Positions 59,165 through 64,000 of a stretch of 64,000 bases of DNA are shown here, one piece after another (within the stretch, counting starts at the first letter, position 1; every line of letters begins with the position of its first letter). Source of the stretch: Ignavibacteriales bacterium (GTDB lineage Bacteria > Bacteroidota > Ignavibacteria > Ignavibacteriales > Ignavibacteriaceae); contig JADJNX010000001.1 in the NCBI GenBank assembly GCA_016714125.1, positions 62,001 to 126,000 of the forward strand, given 5' to 3'. Position numbers and translations under genes: made by a program. Below the pieces are notes generated by a model. That model saw only the letters and a program-made list of their open reading frames with translations. It made no database searches and was not told where the DNA came from.

Positions 59165-60642
59165 CCTGCGCTTTCATTATCAATAGTCCGGTCAGAATAA
59201 CATTGTTGGAGGGAGTTTCGGCGCCCGATGCATTCTCCTCCGTCATCAAGATGTTAAATGTGCCGGTTTGTGATAAATCAGGAAGATCGTTTAGTTCAAA
59301 AATTCGACATTCTGTTTGGGAAGATTTATCCCCCCTGCCTTAAGATAGGCACCATCCTTTTGAATCCATAACTGAAAACCTTTTCCGGAATTAAACGACA
59401 TCACATTCGAAAACTGAAGATAACCTTTCTTCTCCTTGACCGCATAAAATAATTTGCCAAATGCTTCCGAATAATCCTGCGTACCGTATAAATTGACGAT
59501 TCCTGCAGTCTTTACCGTACTTATGAACAAGAGTAAATTCTGATTCATCATCACTGTATTACGCAATAGCTCGGTTTTTGCCTGCGTAACTCCCAACTCG
59601 GAAAGCTTGGCATCCAGCCTCTCTTCCGTTCCGGAAAACATCGAATAGAGGAAATAAGCCACAATCGAGAAACAGACTATCATAATTCCGATCACTCCCC
59701 AAAAGGCTGTGGCAGTAACACTTCCGGCAACATCGATCACCGCACCTCTAATTGGATTCAATTTTCGTTTTTGTTTTCCTGCTACGACCGGACCATCATC
59801 ATATCCTGTTGTGGTATCTTGAACATTTTCATCAATAGATTCGGGTTCTTCAATAACCTCTTGTTCGATGAGCTGTTTTCTTCTGGCTCTTAAAGGGCTT
59901 ATTGGATGTACGGGAGCTTCTTCAGATGGCGGTTCACTGATTTCCAACTCATAATCATGTTCATTCATTTCCGGTTGGTCTTCTGCACCTGCATCGTAAT
60001 ATTCCGAATCTGCGGGTATCCCCTGCCTGCCAATATGGGGTAACAAACCTGACTCAGTCTCCATCTCAAATTCTGATTTATCAGAAAGGGACGAATCGGG
60101 AGAAGGATTAGAAAATCCCGGTTGTCCCGGTCTTGGTGGAGTGTCTCCACCTCGTCCTGAAATTTGGGTCATTGGAGCCGGTCTCTGAAAACCTGGTTGC
60201 CTGTTGTTGGAAGGTCTTGCCTGCTGATTCCGTATCAAAGAATATGGATCAATATCTTCCTGAGCAGTAACATCAACGGTGCTCCCGGCAATTTCCGTTT
60301 CTTCGGGAGCATCAGTTTTCTTGGGAGCACCGGATTCCTCAACAAAACTGGTTAACTTGGTGAAACTGATTGTTTTTCGATCGCTCGATCTTGATGTTGC
60401 GGTTACTCCCATTTCATCAATTTTCGCAAGAATTCTGTCAAGGGAATGTTGTGGAACTTCCTTTGGATTGATAAAAGAGACCAAAGTGCCGTAAGATTTT
60501 GATATTCACCCAATTCCTGGGTAGCAAAATCCTCATTTGTTTGTAGAACGTGGACAATCTCGATAAAGTCATCTTTGTCGAGAGCTCCCAGTGCAAATGC
60601 CTGGATCAGGTTTTGATATCGGTTTTTTTCTTCAACTGTCAT
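59157..60642 (-). CDS. RskA-like anti-sigma factor with a long disordered linker (two frameshifts)
   Basis: About 496 residues after repair. N-terminus MTVEEKNRYQNLIQAFALGA plus ALDKDDFIEIVHVL is like the cytoplasmic sigma-binding part of RskA. It is followed by a roughly 190-residue proline/glutamate/serine-rich linker (about 85-275), a membrane helix (VIGIMIVCFSIVAYFLYSMF) and a C-terminal RskA domain (GKGFQLWIQKDGAYLKAGGI, then NILMTEENASGAETPSNNVI). Breaks: one missing base in the A run 59298-59302 (before the last 45 residues) and one at 60483-60485. The start overlaps the sigma-factor stop by 4 bp. No zinc-binding motif is present. Confidence 0.85.
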
Positions 60643-61208
60643 GCTTCACCATGCAATAAATTGTCTCTTAAAGAACTGAGTGCCAGTCTGATTTTGGAGC
60701 TGACAGTCTGGATGGGAATATTAAGATTTTTGCTGATTTCTGACTGTGTAAAGCCGTAATACATCCCCAAGTAGATTACATGCTGTTGAGCTTCAGTCAA
60801 ATTCATCAAAGCTTTTTCGATGTTTTCGCTAATATTTAACGCCATTTCCAGGTCAAGAGGATCAATGTGTGGACTCAGATGAGGAATAACCAAATAATTC
60901 TCGTAATCATCTGTATATTCATCCATTTGGGTGGAATTTAATTTCCGCCTCTTGGTGTCAATTGCCTTGTTCCTTGCTAAAGTTATTATCCAGCAATAGG
61001 CATTTTGAGAATTTCTGTCATATTTTCCGGCTTTATTCCAGATTATCAGAAATACTTCCTCGAAAGTGGTGTCTGCAGTTACCTCATCTTCAACGATCTT
61101 TGTAACAAGAGCATATACCAGTTTGGAATATCTTTTGTAAAGATCTTTGAATGCATCGACATCTTTTTCGGCGATTTTTACAAGAAGTTCGTGATCACTC
61201 AATATCAA
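60639..61208 (-). CDS. ECF RNA polymerase sigma factor
   Basis: An ECF (group 4) sigma factor of 187-189 residues. Region 2 contains DLYKRYSKLVYALVTKIVED and VFLIIWNKAGKYD; region 4 contains EAQQHVIYLGMYYGFTQSEI and NIPIQTVSSKIRLALSSLRD. It overlaps the RskA-like gene by 4 bp and is probably released when that protein is cleaved or relaxed. Start is uncertain: two in-frame TTG codons at 61208 and 61202 are possible, the second with GGA at 6-base spacing. No ATG is near. Confidence 0.93.
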   Translation of the reverse strand: MILSDHELLVKIAEKDVDAFKDLYKRYSKLVYALVTKIVEDEVTADTTFEEVFLIIWNKAGKYDRNSQNAYCWIITLARNKAIDTKRRKLNSTQMDEYTDDYENYLVIPHLSPHIDPLDLEMALNISENIEKALMNLTEAQQHVIYLGMYYGFTQSEISKNLNIPIQTVSSKIRLALSSLRDNLLHGEA

Positions 61209-61313
61209 TCCGATTGATTAAATGCTTGAAAAACAAATGAATTGTTATTTTATACAATCTTAAATTACAAATTTACCAATTTTAACACCCTTGTCAACAC
61301 TTTTATAAAATTT

Positions 61314-61835
61314 ATGGAACTAAAACTTACACCTTTTGAAACAAATTTCGATTATGATATCAAATTTAATATCGAATCGAGTGGAGAATCCCTTCTTTGT
61401 AGTTATATCATCACGGGCAACATAACAAAATTAAATCTAAAAGAAGGAAGAAGCGCCAAAAGACAGTCTTTTCTTTGGCTAGATACTTGTTTTGAATTTT
61501 TCTTAAAAGAGCAGAATTCTTCCGATTATTATGAGTTTAATTTTGCATCTAACAGTGACTATAATATCTTCCATTTCCCCGAATATCGTGCTCCACTTAC
61601 TGAGACAAATAATTTTTCGGTTGATTCCCGGATGGAAATTGAATCAGAGAATAAAATAGTATTTGATTTTCAGATATTTCCGCATATAGATGTAGCAGGA
61701 AAAGAATATACTTTTTTGGCATCGGTAATTCTTAACACCCATGACAAAATAGTCTCACTCTGGGCTGTTGATCATGCACATCCCAAGGCGGATTTTCATG
61801 GTTCAAAAACCTATAAAAACAGGATAAGATTTTAA
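61314..61835 (+). CDS. DOMON-like domain protein
   Basis: A 173-residue protein starting MELKLTPFETNFDYDIKFNI. The central segment LWLDTCFEFFLKEQNSSDYY, followed by EFNFASNSDYNIFHFPEYR, is the signature of the MurB-associated DOMON-like family, a small beta sandwich thought to bind sugars or heme. No signal peptide, so cytoplasmic. The open frame extends upstream to 61242, but ATG 61314 fits the family N-terminus. It is divergent from the ECF sigma gene. Function unknown. Confidence 0.8.
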   Translation: MELKLTPFETNFDYDIKFNIESSGESLLCSYIITGNITKLNLKEGRSAKRQSFLWLDTCFEFFLKEQNSSDYYEFNFASNSDYNIFHFPEYRAPLTETNNFSVDSRMEIESENKIVFDFQIFPHIDVAGKEYTFLASVILNTHDKIVSLWAVDHAHPKADFHGSKTYKNRIRF

Positions 61836-62031
61836 ATATTTATATTAAACCATTACCTCTAATGAAACGGGTTAATCTATTTTATAAAAAATTATTAAGT
61901 TGTTTTATAACAAGTAACACTTTAACATGTTTTTAAAAAATTTTGGATGAAATTATATAAAGTTTGATTTGCTCCTTAAAGATTTTATTTGACTATTTAT
62001 CCCGATGATTCCCATTGGTTTTGCTCATAAC

Positions 62032-62065
62032 AAAAAAAAAGCTGCCCGTTTATTGGGCAGCTTTT
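62032..62065 (-). terminator. Rho-independent terminator after valS
   Basis: The stem GCTGCCC (62041-62047) pairs with GGGCAGC (62055-62061), extended by flanking A/T pairs, and the minus strand ends in nine T residues. It lies about 25 bp past the valS stop. Confidence 0.9.
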
Positions 62066-62086
62066 AGGGAATTTTGGATAATCTGT

Positions 62087-64000
62087 TTAAGTGAGATCGT
62101 CGAGGATAGCCTGAAGTTTGGCTATGTTTTCCTCCCAGTCACGCTTTTTAGCTCTTTCCTTTTCGATGATGTCAGCGGGAGCACGCGATACAAACTCTTC
62201 ATTTGAGAGTTTTTTTGTGAGACCAATTAAACCACCATTAAGTCGTTCAATTTCCTTCTCAAGACGGGTTCTTTCCACTTCGATATCAATCAATCCTTCA
62301 AGGGGTACAAAGATTTCACAGTCTTTTATGACCGCTGAGGCGCTTTTAGCGGGGCTAACAATGTCGCTTCCTGAAGTAATTTCCTCGACTTTAGCCAATT
62401 TCTTTATGAGATCGCCGTACAGAGGGTCGTAAATTGTGGTTTTAAGATGAAGTTTAACGGGTTTAGAGGGGGCAATTTTCATTTCACCTCTAATATTACG
62501 CACTGCTGTGATAAGATTTTGAAGGAATTCCATCTGTTTCTCCCCTGCAAGATCAACTTTTGAGTCATTAAACTCAGGGAACGCAGCAACGGAAATTGAT
62601 TCTCCATCACCTCTTGTTTTGATGAGGTGCCATAACTCTTCAGAGATGTAAGGCATAAATGGATGAAGCAACCTTAAAATCTTGTCGAAAAGCCCCACTG
62701 CCTTTTGTGCAGTATCAAGTTTAACCTTTGGATCATCACTATAAAAACGATTTTTGATCAGTTCGATATACCAGTCACAAAAATCTGTCCAGATAAAACT
62801 GTAAATAATTTTTGAGGAGTTGGTAAGTTCAAAATCTTCAAGCGCTTTATTAAGGTTTTTGACGGTAGAATTTAACCGTGAAGTTATCCATTTGTCAACA
62901 AAATCCTCATTCTCAGGGACATAATTTTCATCGTATTGAAAGCCTTCCGGAGTATTCATTAAAATAAATCTTCCGGCATTCCAAATCTTGTTGGCAAAGT
63001 TTCGACCCAGATCACATTTATCTTCACTGAACCTGACATCCTGACCAAGTGGCGCAAGAAACATCATCGTAAACCGTAGAGCATCCGCTCCATACTGGTC
63101 GATTACATCCAGTGGATCAGGTGAGTTACCAAGTGATTTACTCATTTTTCTTCCTGTATCATCCCTGATAACGGAAGTGAAATAAACATGTTTAAATGGA
63201 ATCTCGCCCTGGAAATAATATCCGGCCATGATCATTCTTGCCACCCAAAAGAATATAATATCGGGAGCAGTAACCAGTGCATCTGTTGGATAATAATATT
63301 TTTGCTCTTCTTCAGTCTTAAAAACATCATGAGCCCAGAGCCAGCTTGAAGACCATGTATCAAGAACATCATTGTCCTGAACCCAGTTTTCTGCATCAAC
63401 AGGTGGATTAACATCACAATAAATTTCTTTGGTTGTTTTGTGATACCATACCGGAATCCTGTGCCCCCACCATAACTGACGGGAGATACACCAGTCTTTG
63501 ATATTCGACATCCAGTGTTCGTAGGTTTTTACCCAATGTGGAGGATAAAAGTTGATTTCTCCACTCGTTACTGCGGTAAGAGCAGGCTTTGCCAGTTCAT
63601 CCATCTTCATAAACCACTGCTCCGACATGTAAGGCTCAACCTGTGCATGTCCTCTCTGAGAGAAGCCAACATTGGTTGTATAGTCCTCACTTTTGAGCAT
63701 GAATCCCTGTTCCTCGAGCATTTTAACCGCTTTTTTACGGGCATCATAACGATCGAGTCCCCTGAATTCTACGGGAGCATTGTCATTAAGCGTTGCATCA
63801 GGGTGAAGAATATTAATTAATTGCAGATTGTGGCGTAAGCCAACTTCATAGTCATTTACATCATGAGCGGGGGTAATCTTCACTGCTCCCGTTCCAAATG
63901 TTGAATCAACATAATTGTCGGCAATTATTTCAATTTCTCTTCCTGTAAGCGGGAGAATAAGTTTTTTGCCTATAAAACTGCTATATCTCGGATCATCAGG
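62087..64000 (-). CDS. valS: Valyl-tRNA synthetase, C-terminal part (5' end outside window)
   Basis: The last 637 codons of a class I synthetase that charges tRNA-Val. Visible: the editing domain (GTGAVKITPAHDVNDYEVGL), the second half of the catalytic domain with VWYHKTTKEIYCD, DIIFFWVARMIMAGYYF and the KMSKSLGNSPDPLDVIDQYG motif, the anticodon-binding helices (FIWTDFCDWYIELIKNRFY) and the C-terminal coiled coil typical of ValRS (about the last 65 residues, IDIEVERTRLEKEIERLNGG). Frame intact through the window. The N-terminus with the HIGH motif lies beyond the right edge. Confidence 0.97.
   Translation of the reverse strand, partial: PDDPRYSSFIGKKLILPLTGREIEIIADNYVDSTFGTGAVKITPAHDVNDYEVGLRHNLQLINILHPDATLNDNAPVEFRGLDRYDARKKAVKMLEEQGFMLKSEDYTTNVGFSQRGHAQVEPYMSEQWFMKMDELAKPALTAVTSGEINFYPPHWVKTYEHWMSNIKDWCISRQLWWGHRIPVWYHKTTKEIYCDVNPPVDAENWVQDNDVLDTWSSSWLWAHDVFKTEEEQKYYYPTDALVTAPDIIFFWVARMIMAGYYFQGEIPFKHVYFTSVIRDDTGRKMSKSLGNSPDPLDVIDQYGADALRFTMMFLAPLGQDVRFSEDKCDLGRNFANKIWNAGRFILMNTPEGFQYDENYVPENEDFVDKWITSRLNSTVKNLNKALEDFELTNSSKIIYSFIWTDFCDWYIELIKNRFYSDDPKVKLDTAQKAVGLFDKILRLLHPFMPYISEELWHLIKTRGDGESISVAAFPEFNDSKVDLAGEKQMEFLQNLITAVRNIRGEMKIAPSKPVKLHLKTTIYDPLYGDLIKKLAKVEEITSGSDIVSPAKSASAVIKDCEIFVPLEGLIDIEVERTRLEKEIERLNGGLIGLTKKLSNEEFVSRAPADIIEKERAKKRDWEENIAKLQAILDDLT

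Overview
The window looks like a chromosomal segment of an AT-rich, Gram-negative member of the Fibrobacteres-Chlorobi-Bacteroidetes group, most likely Ignavibacteria or a close relative. The main pointers are two secreted proteins ending in a type IX secretion (Por) sorting domain with the QNYPNPFNPETSIRF motif, a bifunctional LpxC-FabZ protein, lipid A and heptose genes, a TamB/Omp85-type outer membrane set, and an alternative Bacteroidetes-type GlmU. No rRNA or tRNA gene, prophage, insertion sequence or CRISPR array was found. Most of the content is housekeeping and cell-envelope genes, nearly all on the minus strand.

Layout, left to right. 1-5.5 kb: a Suf iron-sulfur cluster operon transcribed leftward (sufB-C-D-S-U and a SufT/DUF59 gene cut by the window edge). 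5.5-6.1 kb: a repeat-rich non-coding gap. 6.1-9.4 kb: two lipoproteins around an MsbA-like ABC exporter. 9.5-15.2 kb: XerC/D recombinase, a PgpH-type 7TM-HD c-di-AMP phosphodiesterase, a HAD phosphatase and a sodium/solute symporter. 15.2-17.1 kb: a second symporter and a STAS anti-anti-sigma protein. 17.2-22.9 kb: ligA, rodZ-like, rsmB and a GlmU-like nucleotidyltransferase. 23-25.8 kb: zinc-free ribosomal protein L31, an MscS channel and an unknown membrane protein. 26-31.6 kb: two sorting-domain secreted proteins flanking an SGNH-TPR protein. 32.1-48.4 kb: a 16-kb co-directional run from lpxC-fabZ through lpxA, lipM-like, panB, a beta-propeller protein, the two heptose genes, tamB and rnr to a peptidase/TolB-propeller/Omp85 fusion. 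48.4-48.9 kb: a second repeat-rich gap. 48.9-64 kb: rsmI, a hybrid histidine kinase, acs, an esterase, a membrane protein, SpoIID-like, arginase with a membrane protein, an RskA anti-sigma/ECF sigma pair, a DOMON-like protein and the 3' part of valS.

The dominant oddity is that about half of the long genes are broken by single-base indels, mostly in homopolymer runs. Correcting them restores full-length, family-typical proteins. In two genes a pair of indels cancels out and leaves an open but locally scrambled reading frame. I read this as consensus or assembly error rather than pseudogenisation, so the broken genes are annotated as single CDSs with the frameshift positions given.

I do not see a clearly new defence or mobile system. 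The best leads are (1) the peptidase-propeller-Omp85 fusion encoded two genes downstream of tamB, a possible TamA substitute; (2) two intergenic repeat regions with head-to-head imperfect inverted repeats and a 50-bp-period array of GC-rich palindromes; and (3) a nearly identical FN3-like/sorting-domain/terminator cassette attached to two unrelated secreted proteins.
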